A DNA stretch of 64,000 bases from Tausonia pullulans (Eukaryota; Basidiomycota; Tremellomycetes; Cystofilobasidiales; Mrakiaceae): NCBI GenBank assembly GCA_951802195.1, contig OX637638.1, positions 124,001 through 188,000 on the forward strand. Direction: 5' to 3'. Positions 1-9,849 of the stretch are shown piece by piece. The position numbers and the translations under genes were made by a program. How positions within the stretch are numbered: position 1 is the first letter of the stretch; every line of letters begins with the position of its first letter. The notes beneath the pieces were generated by a model, which saw only the letters and a program-made list of their open reading frames with translations, was not told the DNA's origin and did not search any database.

Positions 1-381
1 GATTGACCGGTACGCCATCGAGGGTGTCAACAAGCTCCTCGTCGGAAACAAGAACGATCTTGTCTCGAAGAAGGTTGTCGAGTTCGGTGTTGCTAAGGTG
101 CGTATCCTTACTTCTGCTGCCTACTCGAGCACTCTCGCTCACCTCGTCTTTCCTTTCCCATTCCCCCCTTAAAAAAGGAATTCGCCGACTCGCTCTCGAT
201 CCCCTTCCTCGAGACCTCGGCCAAGGAGGCGACCAACGTTGAGCAGGCGTTCCTGACCATGGCCAAGCAGATCAAGGACCGCATGGGTTCGACCTCGATG
301 CCCTCGGGCCCGGGAGGCAAGGCCAACCTCAAGGTCCAGCCGGGCCAGAGCGTCCAGCAGGCCGGCGGAGGATGCTGCTAA
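1..381 (+). CDS. ypt1: Rab GTPase Ypt1/Rab1, 3' end only
   Basis: C-terminal part of a small Rab GTPase of the Ypt1/Rab1 type, which controls ER-to-Golgi and early Golgi traffic at membranes. The 5' part lies outside the window. The visible exons are 2-97 and 178-381, joined in phase 0 by an 80-nt intron. The first contains the guanine-binding motif NKNDL. The second contains the [14 protein letters not shown] stretch, whose SAK motif is the last nucleotide-binding element, and ends in GGGCC, the double-cysteine geranylgeranylation signal of Rab proteins. The spacing and the phrase [17 protein letters not shown] fit Ypt1 better than other Rabs. The stop codon is at 379-381. Trs120, a subunit of the Ypt1/Ypt31-linked TRAPPII complex, lies at the far end of the window, probably by chance. 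Confidence 0.93.
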
Positions 382-1194
382 GCGACCGAGGGGAGCCTTT
401 CTGTTTCTCGCGCAGCGGCGCGCTTCTGATTCCTGGAGGAGGATGGAGGTGTTAATGCGGGCGGGGGAGTGGGGGGGGGGGGAGGTGTGCGAGCGAGTGT
501 AGAGAGCGGAGGATAGGAGAGAGAGAAGCCCTTCTCCAGTTTTTGCTGTTTCGTGTTTGTGTGACGATTTGACATTTCCTTGTTTCCCTTTCCCTCGCTC
601 TCTCCTTCTCTCTCTCTCTTTCTACTCTAACGAGCAAAGTGACCCAACGAAGTCTCGCCCTTTTCCCCTGATATGCCGTCGATCCGATTCGCCTTCTTCT
701 CTTCTCTTCTCTTCTCCTTGCTTGCCTGCTTGCCCGCAGTGTTGATCCCCCTCGCCTGATCTCTTGCTGGCCTCTCTGCAGCAAACAAGATCAAGGGAAC
801 GGAGCACTGACCGCGATGAAGGAGGGCGCGTCGTTTGGTTGAGCCCTCGCTGTTCATCGGCTCGGCTTCTACACGTTTGCTGGTTGATCCAAGTGGCCCC
901 AGGAACACGTTTTTTCTTTCTCTAGATGAGCTCAGCACAGCATGTGAAAATGAGATCGAGAGAGATGACCCGGAGTATGAGAGAAGGTCCAGGCGCACTT
1001 TTCCGAACTCGCCTTCTCCTTTCCCCCTCCTCCTCTCTCTCTCTTCGCGTCCGACGTCCAACCTCCTTCATTCCTCCTCTCGCTAGACCGCCCTCCTGGC
1101 GCGTGTCCCATCGGCCCCCACTTCCCATCCTTCCCCACCCCCTCTCTCTTCCTCCCCGGACCCACTCCTTCAGCGCGTCGCCCAACTCCCTTCG
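382..1194. other. Intergenic region between ypt1 and nam9
   Basis: About 800 bases holding the 3' flank of ypt1 and the upstream region of nam9. It has a short G-run near 471-482 and long CT-rich tracts (about 585-620, 690-720 and 1010-1160), which are typical of promoters in this window. No spliced or unspliced reading frame is convincing. Confidence 0.5.
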
Positions 1195-3771
1195 ATGCGC
1201 CCGACGCCCACCCTGCACGCGACGGGCGGCCGCCGGCTGTTCAAGTCCGGTCGGTCCCTCGTCCCCGCCCGCCGCTTGCCCGGAAGCAAGACAATCCACG
1301 GGCGCGGCGATCCGTTCGACGAGGACAAGGCGTTCCAGAGAGTCGTGGGTGGTCGTGTCTCTCCTTGCGATGGGTCGTGTCCGTCGGGCGGCGGGACGCG
1401 CGCGGGACTGACGACGGTGCCTTCGCTCGTGCTCTTTCTGCAGTCGATGGACCCTAGGAACCTCTACAACTTTTGGCAGCGCCAGATCGGCCCGCTCAAG
1501 GGTCAATACGACTTCCGTCGGACGAGGGACACGGTCTTTATGAACCAGCACTACTCGAAGAAGCAGGTCCTCACCCATTGGGGGGCTGACAAGAACGAGC
1601 GGCACGTGAGTGGTTCTCTTTCGTTCCTGAGATCGACGGGCAGCATGAGGAGAGGAGCTGCATGGAAGAGGAACGGCAGGGGGCGTGTCGATGAGGACAT
1701 AGGCCATCTGGCCGTCAAGAGGGACGAATGGACAGGGTCGAGAGGTCAAAGGACAGGGAGGGTGAGAGAGACGGAAGAGGCTTCCAAACGCGACCGACAA
1801 ACGGGCTCGTTGCCTCTCCTCTTCCATTCTCTCTCTATCAGACTCGTCCAGCTTCTCAGTGTGCGAGCTTTCCGCTCCAGTAGTGGCGTGCCGGATCTAG
1901 TCAAGAGCTCCGACGGGGCTACAGTGGCGGACGGCGAGAGGTCGCTCGGTTCGGTCCGCTCGACCGTTGTCTTCCGCGCGACTACCTTCAACCCGTCAAA
2001 CTGCTCCACCCTGTGCTTCTAGAACTGCCGGACCGGGAGATTCGCCCAGAGTGATCCTCTCAGGTCCGGCAGCTCACTCTTCACGCGTGTGGTCCTCGTT
2101 CTCGCCGTATCTCGCCGCGCGGAGATGTCCCGCTTTCTCGAGAAGCTCGTCGTCCTGTCGTCTGTCTTGCACCCTGTCAAGGATTACCACATGCTGATTG
2201 CCCCCCCTCCCCCCCCGCTCCTGATACAGTTTAAGAAGTGGTACCTCCCCTCCCAGCTTCCGCTCATTGTTCCCTCCCCCCTTACCTCGCCTCGGCTCAA
2301 CCCCAAGGCGACGTCCGTCACGCGCTATTCCCGCCCAGGCAAGGAGGGGGGTCGCCAGGCCGCCGATGAGGAGGAGATGATGCGCTTCTTCGCCGGTCAG
2401 GCCCCGACATATCCGTTGATGTTCCGCGAGTACGAGCGTAGGATGGACCACGTTCTCCTGAGGAGCCTCTTCGTCGGCAACCTCAAGCAGGCGCACCACC
2501 TGATCAAGACGGGCAACGTTCGGCTTAACGGACGGATCGTGCGTTGACCGCTCTCTTGCTCTCGCCTCTTGACGGCAAACACTGACTCCCCCTGCGTCGC
2601 TCCGCTCAACAGGAAAGGCAGCCGGCGCTCCGCCTCCTTCCCGGCGACTTCCTTGAGGTCAACCCGTCATCGATCCCTTGGCTGCGACGACCGACGATCA
2701 AGGAGATCGGTCTCGCCCACCCTAACTCGCGCGGCGCCGAGTGGGACATCAAGGACGCCTGGCGGACGCTCCTGACGGACGTCCAGGGCTTCTCCGTCGA
2801 GGACGCCAGCCGGCTGATCGAGGAGGCCCAGCAGGCCGATGAGGGCAAGACTGAGGACGAGCTTCGCGCGGCCGAGGAGGAGCGGAACGCTCAGAGCGTG
2901 AAGGAGCGCGAGGCCGCCAAGGAGGCGAGCCAGCGCGATTGGGAGAGGAGGCTCCGGAAGCTCACGGGTCGGACGGAGGATGATGCCGATGCGGAGCGCG
3001 CGGAGGCTAGGGAGGAGCGGGAGCTCGCAGAGGAGGCTGAGGAGAGGGCTGCTGTTGAGGCGGAGGAGGTGGAGACCCCTCAGACGGAGGAGGAGGCCGA
3101 GAAGCTGGCGGCCAGGCTCGATGCCGAGGAGGACGTTCTCGACGCTGCCGAGGTGGCCTCTTCCTCCTCGTCGTCCTCCGCCGACGGCCTAACTTCCGCC
3201 GACTCGATCTCGACCGAGGTCGACTTCCCCTCCTCGCGGCCCTGGCGGCCGACCTCGCTTGCTCTCGACGACCTGCCCGAGCTCGCGTCGGCGCCGGAAC
3301 GTCACCCGCCCAAGGAGCCCAAGGCACTCACCCCGACGCACTTCCCGGCCTACACGACCGACCCGGAGGGAGCTCGGGACTTTGCGCTCCCGCCTTGGAG
3401 CGCTCCTTGGCTCTTTGTCCCGGGTTACGTCCAGCCCAACTTCGCGTACTGCACAATCACGTACCTTCGGCACCCAACGGCGAGGCACAACTACTGCGAG
3501 ATGTGGGTGCTCTCTCTTCATGCGCAAACACCTTTGACTTGCAACTGACTCCCTCCCCCTTGTCTCAATCAGCCCTTCGCCGTTCGACCCCAAGGGTGAC
3601 CTCCTTCGGTCGGCGTGGGAGTGGTGGCAGCGCCGTCGGGCCCGTCGGCGCGTCTACGTTGGCGGCCTCTACCCTGGCGGCATCGACGCTCGCGCTCGGT
3701 CGCCCGCCACCCGCGGAGAGGGCCGTGGACCCCAGTGGTACCGGACTGGTGTGCACGAGGAGTACTACTGA
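1195..3771 (+). CDS. nam9: Mitochondrial ribosomal protein uS4m (Nam9)
   Basis: Small-subunit mitochondrial ribosomal protein of the uS4 family, an rRNA-binding assembly protein. Exons: 1195-1344, 1444-1605, 2230-2538, 2613-3502, 3573-3771, giving 569 aa. Exon 2 has the fungal signature DPRNLYNFWQRQIGP, and the exon 2/3 junction restores NERH-FKKWYLP. Exon 3 carries the S4 RNA-binding core (LLRSLFVGNLKQAHHLIKTG, then NVRLNGR). Exon 4 adds the LLPGDFLEV turn, followed by a long acidic, charged insertion of about 150 residues that makes the protein larger than yeast Nam9. The donor of the last intron is read as AT|GTGGGT, because this yields EIPSPF, matching the EVPTPF-like motif of relatives. 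The 624-nt second intron is unusually long and holds a 10-bp hairpin. The start codon is the least certain part. Confidence 0.88.
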
Positions 3772-4136
3772 GGGAAGAGGGAGAGAGAGAGGGCGAGAGA
3801 ATCATCATGGCTTTTTTTGTGTTACATTGAGGCTGTCGAGGAAGTTGTCCACCTGTCTCCTGCTTCCTGAGAACCCCTGCGCTCTGCCTCTCCCTGTCCC
3901 AGATCTTCTCAGTCCGTACAGAGCGAGGCTGTCGTCGCTGATGCCATCTCGCTCGCCACACGGCCATCCAGTCCAGGTCCATGCATGTCGCGGGTCCTGG
4001 CGCGCGGAGACAGCCAGGCCCCCCGTTTCCTAGTCCGCCGTCCAGCCCGTTTTCTTTCGCGCCCGACGACCATCGACCTCGACCTCGCTTTCCGCGCCCG
4101 CCTCTCCGTCTCTCTCTCTCGTTTCTCGACTCCCGA
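3772..4136. other. Intergenic region between nam9 and the mL46 gene
   Basis: A 365-base spacer with the nam9 3' flank and the mL46 promoter. CT-rich stretches precede the mL46 ATG. No gene or RNA is seen here. Confidence 0.5.
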
Positions 4137-5734
4137 ATGAGCGCCGCCGCCATCTTCCAGTCGGTTCTCCCTAGACGGGCGGCCTCGGCGCCTCTCCGCT
4201 CGGGTGAGTCGCTGCTGCCCTCGTTCCCCCTCTGTCCCTCTCACACGCCCTCTCGCTCTGGAGGCGTTCATCGGCCCGGTCGAGCTCGGCGGTCTGCGCG
4301 CACGTGGTTTAGTGGCTCTGGGGAGGGAATCTTCAAGAGGCCTGGATTTGCGTCAGGCTCTGGTTGGCTCAGTAGCTGGCGAGGTCGTTGGGACGGGCCA
4401 GGTGCCGCTCAGCCGTCAAGCAACGAGAGCACGACGAGACGGTCGAGTCGGCCTCTGCATGGGGTCGTCATATTGCCGGCTGCCCGGAGCAGTCCGGGAA
4501 TTGGCTCTTATGCTGGCCAGCCATTCTTTCCACCTTGAGGGGACGGACACCGCGAACAGGTCGCGTGGGCGAACCACAGAGAGAGACGTAGCTTCCCTCT
4601 CGCACTCGCGTCGCCTCGAACTTCTCGCCGACGAGAGCGTCGTCGACTTCCTGCTTCATCCTGCCAGACCTTTTCTCGGATCTTCGGCCTCACCGCTGAC
4701 TCTCGTACTTCTCGTATGCCAGCCGCCTCCCTCCGCTGCGTCTCCACGAACCCCAGCGCCGACTCGGCCCCGTCCGACTCTGCTTCCTCCCCTTCCCCGG
4801 TTCCTTCCACCTCGTCCCAGCCCGCCTCCACCTCTCCCTCCCCGCCAGTCCGGCTCGCGACCCAACTCCTCCTGCACCGCCGCGCCTATCTCACGCCGAC
4901 CCCGCCCAAGGTCCTCACTGCCATCCACGCGTACAACGAACGTCTCTCCCACGCTCTCTCTACGCCCTTCCCGGAGCATCTCTACCTCAAGAAGGGCACC
5001 CTCGCCGCCCGTCGATTCACATACGAGGAGGCCGTCCGCGCCCAGGAGCGGTACGGCGTGCCCGTGTCGGAGGAGATTGAGAAGATCGACCCGGACGCGG
5101 CGCTGGACGAGGTTCGCGAGCGGGACGCGCTCGAGAGGGAGAATGAGGACCGGGGGGAGAAGAGCCTCGAGAGGAAGGGGGAGAACAGCTTGTACCTCGT
5201 TGTCCGGAGGGAGGAGGGCTGGAGGTTCCCTGGGGGGGAGGGGGAGGCCCCCGTCGGACTGCACCCGGAGATGGACCCGAGGTCTGACTACCTTCACGAG
5301 GTCCGCAGTTCCCCCTCGTTCTTGCCTTTCAATCCAGCAAGCGTGCGTGCCTGACACTGACATTCTCCTTTCCCATCGCTGTCGCTTTCTCACAGCGCGC
5401 CCAGCACCACCTCTTCTCCCTCCTTGGCCCCAACATCTCACTCTGGCCCGTCAGCCGTCTCCCGATCGCCTACCTCCCTCCTTCCCCTACCACCTCTTCC
5501 TCCGCCCAATCCTCCTCGTCCTCATCCTCCTCTTCCCCATCTCCCGAACTCAAGACCTTTGTCTTCAAGTCGCACGTCCTCGCCGGCCAGGGCGAGCTCA
5601 CCCCGCATGCCGCCAAGGCCGGCGTCACGGACTTTGCGTGGCTCACCAAGCGGGAGATTGGGGACCGTGTTGGAGGGGATGAGCAGGGGAGGGCTTGGTG
5701 GAGCAAGGTTGAGGACTTGATGAATGACCACTAG
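4137..5734 (+). CDS. mrpl46: Mitochondrial ribosomal protein mL46
   Basis: Large-subunit mitochondrial ribosomal protein mL46 (yeast Mrpl17), a Nudix-fold-derived protein. Exons: 4137-4203, 4723-5300, 5396-5734, giving 327 aa. Exon 1 encodes an Arg/Ser/Ala-rich N-terminus fitting a mitochondrial targeting peptide. Exon 2 holds the family block LLLHRRAYLTPTPP, then AYNERLSHALSTPFPEHLYL and KKGT, and later WRFPGGEGEAPVGLHPEMD in the Nudix-like region. Exon 3 has FVFKSHVLAGQGEL and the conserved DFAWLTKREI near the C-terminus. Intron 1 is long (519 nt) and contains a stable short hairpin at 4483-4498; intron 2 has a CTGAC branch motif. It lies directly downstream of another mitoribosomal gene, nam9, on the same strand. 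Confidence 0.9.
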
Positions 5735-5980
5735 AGCGTTGGACTCAAACACCGACGTGACGAAGAGAGAGTGCATGTGGAGAGGTGTGTGTATGTGTGT
5801 GTGTATGGGTGGGTGGGCCGACCTCGGCTCGTGCGTGGGTGGCATGGCAAAGCATTGAATCGTCTAGGAGTGTAGACCTCTGGAATCCAAAAGACAGAAA
5901 AGAATCACCCCCCTTGTCCCTCCCCCCCCCCCCCCCCCTCGCCCCTTCGCTCCTGCCCTGCTCCTTGCTCATTCACTCAC
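5735..5980. repeat. Short convergent 3' spacer with GT microsatellite and C-tract
   Basis: The 246-base gap between two convergent genes contains a GT-rich microsatellite (about 5786-5820) and an uninterrupted C-run near 5922-5939. Such runs are slippage-prone and probably lie in the 3' UTRs of mL46 and of the coiled-coil gene. Confidence 0.6.
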
Positions 5981-8900
5981 TCACTCCACCTCATCCCCCT
6001 CCCTCCCGTTCTCCACCGCCCCCACAGCCTCCAACCCATTGACGTTCAGGAGCCCCAGTCCGCCGCCTCCGCCACCGATGCCTCCGAGAAGCAAGCTCGA
6101 GCTGCTCGCGATGGGAGTCGCGCACTCTGAGGCTCGGCGGGGGTCGTTGGCGCCGGGCGTCGTAGCAGCCGATGGTGCTTTGGGCGAGCGGGAAGAGGCT
6201 GATGCTGAGCCTGCGCCTGCATGGGCGAAAAAAAAAGGGAGGAGGGGAAGAGAGGAAAGGTCAGCAAGGAGGAAGAGAGGCATGAGGCGCCGGTGAACAT
6301 ACCATCGAAGAGTCTCCCGAGATTCGCGAGCGTCGGTCGACCCCCGAACGCAGAGGTGATAGAGGACGCTGAGGAAGCCCGCTTGAACGAAAGCGGCGGA
6401 GGAGGTGCCGTGGCAGGAGACGCAAACGAGAAAGATGAAGGTTCAGGCTGGAGGAGAGGGGCTTGGGCGGTGTGGTTGGAGAAAGCTGGTGGAGAGGTGA
6501 ACTGGGGCATGACGTTGCGGAGATTGAGGGCCGCGAGCGGGTTGACGTAGGAGGAGGAGCGATGCCTTGGCTGATGATGGGGTCGCGTGAAGAAGAACGA
6601 TGACGACGGCTGGCCGAGTCCGAGCCCTCCTGGGAAGAGCGGGAGAGGGGACGAAAGCGGAGAGGCGTAGACGCTGGACGATGAAGAGGTCGGCGAGGTG
6701 GGCTCATCGTCTTCCTCCTCGTCAGCGGTGGGAGGTGCATGGATGGCCGCCTTGATGGCTGCGAGGTCCCACTCGACGTCCTCAAGCCGTCTACGGAACA
6801 CATCGGCAACCTTGAGGGCGCGCTTGCCCTCGACGAACGCCTCCGCATCTCGCACCGCTTTACCGCCACCGAGGCCACCCTCGAGCATGACCACGAAGCC
6901 CTGGGCCGTCCGGACTTCGTCGTCGACGTAGATCTCAAGCTCCACGCGGGCATCCTCGACGATGTCGTCGAGCCGCTCAAGTGCAGATAGGTAGGTCCCG
7001 TGGTGGCGCGTGGAAGGTGGGAGGGTGGAGATGAGAGAGAGGAGGGAGGAGTGGAGCGTGAGGAAGGCTGATTGGAGCGGGACGTTGCGCATCGAGATGG
7101 TCTTCAGGGAGTCGATGAGGAGGGACGCGGCGGGAGGGATGGAGGGAGAGTGGGTGGTGAGAGGAGGGGTGACGCTTCCGTCGCTTGGCAGCTGCTGCTG
7201 AACTGGGAGGACGGCCGCACCTCCATTCGACTTTGGCGGCGGAGTCGGCGGCGGCATCTCAGACTCCTCCTCCGACTCTCCCTCAGCCAGCTCAGTTGTT
7301 GCTGCCATTTCTTCGTCAGGAAGATTCATCGCCGCTGCAGCAGCTGCTGCTGCCTCCTCCTCGGCGTCCACCGCCGCATCACCCAGGAGCTCCCTTCGCT
7401 CCTTCTCCAGCGCGACCCTCCGGTTGGTCTCCTGCTTCAGTTCCTCGACGAGGCCCTTGACAAGCTCCTCGGCCAGAAGGACTTTAGACGCCGTCGGAGA
7501 AAGGTCCTCGGCTCCCAGGGGCGTCTCGTAGAGAAGGCGTGTCGCCTCTTCGAGGAGAGCTAGGACGGTGGCCGTGCTGGGGTCGTCATCTGGCGAGACG
7601 CCGTTTCCGGTCGTCGATGTCGTGGGGGAAAGAGGGGACTTGGCATCTGCAGCTGCAGCTGGCGAGGGTTGCTGCTCCTCTTCGACCGAGGCTGTTCGAC
7701 GACGGTGCCGTTGAAGTGCCGTACGAGCCTTCTCCTGCCATCGCCGAAGCGTCTCGAGGATGCGCTCTTCCCTTCCGAGCGCCGCGAGCCGACTGAAGGG
7801 GGGAAACTCGAATCGTCAGCTGCCTTTCCCCTCCTTTATTCCAGACCGGACTCACAGCGCGATCTCCCTCCTCCTCCCCGCGCTCTCCCTTGAGACCTCG
7901 GCTCCCAAATCCCCCAGGCTCCTCAACAACGCTTCGCCCCTCACCCTCTCCTCCCCCAGCTTTCTCTGCAACTCCGCAATCTGCGCCGTCATCGTCCCGA
8001 CTGTCGCCGAGTGCCTGATCCTCAGGTTCTCAATCGAGCTGTGGAGAGCCAACGAGCTCGTCTGCGAGAACGCCATGTACCGCTCGATCACGTCCGATGC
8101 TGCCTTGTCGTCCCGGGTCTTGCGGGCGAGGTCGGCGAGAGCGGAGGCACGGAGGGCGCGCTCGGAGGAGGAGGCTTCGCGCTCGATGGAGAGGAGGAGT
8201 TGGAGATCATCGGCTTGAGAGGTGAGGAGGGTGATTTGGGATGAGAGGGAGCGGGTCTCGGCGTGGAAGTCGGCGAGGAGGCGCGCAAGGCCGGGTCGGC
8301 CGAGGAGGAGCTCGGGGATAGGGACGAGGGAGGGGGAGGGGGGAGTGGATGGGCGTTGCACCGCTGCAGGCGGATTTGGGGAGGAGGGCGCAGCAGTGGG
8401 TGAGGGTGGTTGCTGCTGCTGATGCAGCTCCGTCGTCGGCGGTGTTGGCTGCGGGGATGCGAGAGGGTACTGCTTCTTGAATTCCTCGATGATCGTTTGA
8501 CTATGACGCGATGAGGAGACGAAGGAAAGGGGGAGGCAGCGTGACAGTCGGACAGGTCAGCTCAGCTCGCCCGCGCAGACTAGGCCGGCCGGCCCATCAA
8601 CAGGTCCGAGCCATGGCCCCTTCGACGCGCCGAAGACGAGACGACGAGTCCCCGTCCGCCCTCCTTCGGGCGCTCGCCAAGGACTCACCAAAGATCCCTA
8701 TCGACCTCCGCCTTCCTCCTCGCCAACCTCTCGACGTCCAACGCCTCCTTCAGCGCCTCGACCGCCTCCCTGTCCTTCCTTTGGCCAGCCCTTAGCGCGT
8801 CCCTCTCCTTCTCCGCACGGGCAACCACCGCCTCGAGGTCGATCCGTTCACCCATCTGCGTCTTGAAGTCCGCCTCAGCGGCGTCGAGGAGGCATGAGAG

Positions 8901-9380
8901 ACGGCGGTGCGCAAGGGTGAGCTGCTTGAGCGCTGTGGCGTCAGCGGAGGGGTTCTGTGTCGGCGGGTTCGCGCTGTCGTCGGGCCCGGGGGCGAATAGC
9001 CATCAGCCTCTCGCGTGAGGGGGGCAGGAGACCGAACTGGAGCCTGGCTGGCTCACCGCAAGAGGTCGGCCTCCTTGGTGAGACGGGTGTTGTCCTCCTC
9101 GATGGCCTTCACGCGCTCTGTGCGCACGGCGTTGGGGGAGGGACAACAGGAGCGTGGACGTGTGTCAGTCGATTCCGGCCCACTCCGCTCGGCTGGCCCG
9201 CACGGCGAGCAGTCGGCCCGAGAGCGAGTGGCGGCGGCACTCACCCGACAGGAGGGTGAACTCGAGACGGCTCCCCTGGAGCTGGATCCCGCTCTGGTGG
9301 GCGGCCTGCTGGAACTTGGCCACGGACGCCCGGAGGGACGCGAGCTCGAGCGAGAGCGGATGGTCGTCGCGCTCGGCCAT
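5981..9380 (-). CDS. Large coiled-coil protein of unknown function
   Basis: Not recognised as a named family. Six exons on the minus strand (9380-9245, 9117-9057, 8973-8689, 8500-7856, 7792-6303, 6216-5981) join in phase into 950 aa. Residues 1-150 form a heptad-rich coiled coil starting MAERDDHPLSLELASLRASV. A Pro/Ser/Gln-rich spacer follows, then a second coiled coil (about 215-400, containing ERYMAFSQTSSLALHSSIEN). A Glu/Ala-rich helical segment with an alanine run comes next, then a conserved-looking helical block with SLKTISMRNVPLQSAFLTLH, and a Ser/Pro/Gly-rich tail. There is no signal peptide or membrane segment. The architecture suggests a cytoplasmic scaffold, for example at sites of growth or septation, but this is only inference. 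It shares a divergent promoter with the arrestin gene. Confidence 0.8.
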
Positions 9381-9849
9381 CGTGGGGAAGGCGGACTGGG
9401 ACGAGGTGCTTCGCTGGTGGTCGTTGATGGGGCGCGATGGCGCTGTCCTGGCCGGAAAGGGTTGCGGCGCGTGTGCGTCTCGGACAGACGGGCTGGGACG
9501 CGCCGAACCGTCTCATCTCACGCCCTGCCAGGCGTCCACCCCTGAGCCCGTCGGACGGCGTGTCCTCTGGGACGCTCTCCACTCGACTCGTGGGAGGGCG
9601 ATGGCCCAGAGGGCCCGAGACGGCGAGACAGCGCCTGCTCGCCGTGGTGTCTCGGCCCGGGCGGACGGCGGTGTCCAAGCCTGCATGCATGCAGCGTGGT
9701 CGAGGCGTGGGCGAGAGTTTCCGTCCGAGGGGCCGTCGGCCGCCGACGGCCCCTCCCGCGGCGCTGCCATTCTCTCACTCTCCGACAACGTCCATCGTAT
9801 CCCGCGCACACACACCCTCACCACCCTTCCTGCGCGGGGCCAGCCAGCC
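9381..9849. promoter_or_regulatory. Divergent promoter with two perfect palindromes
   Basis: A 469-base region between the start codons of two divergent genes. It contains a 14-bp palindrome built on GCATGC at 9681-9694 (CTGCATGCATGCAG) and a 25-bp inverted repeat at 9729-9753 (arms GGGGCCGTCGGC and GCCGACGGCCCC around one central C). Both symmetries could serve dimeric transcription factors, but which gene they act on cannot be told from sequence. Confidence 0.55.

Noticed and set aside
4204-5682. Long plus-strand frame overlapping mL46
   Set aside because: It runs through intron 1 and is out of frame with the conserved mL46 residues; it is a shadow of GC-rich coding sequence.
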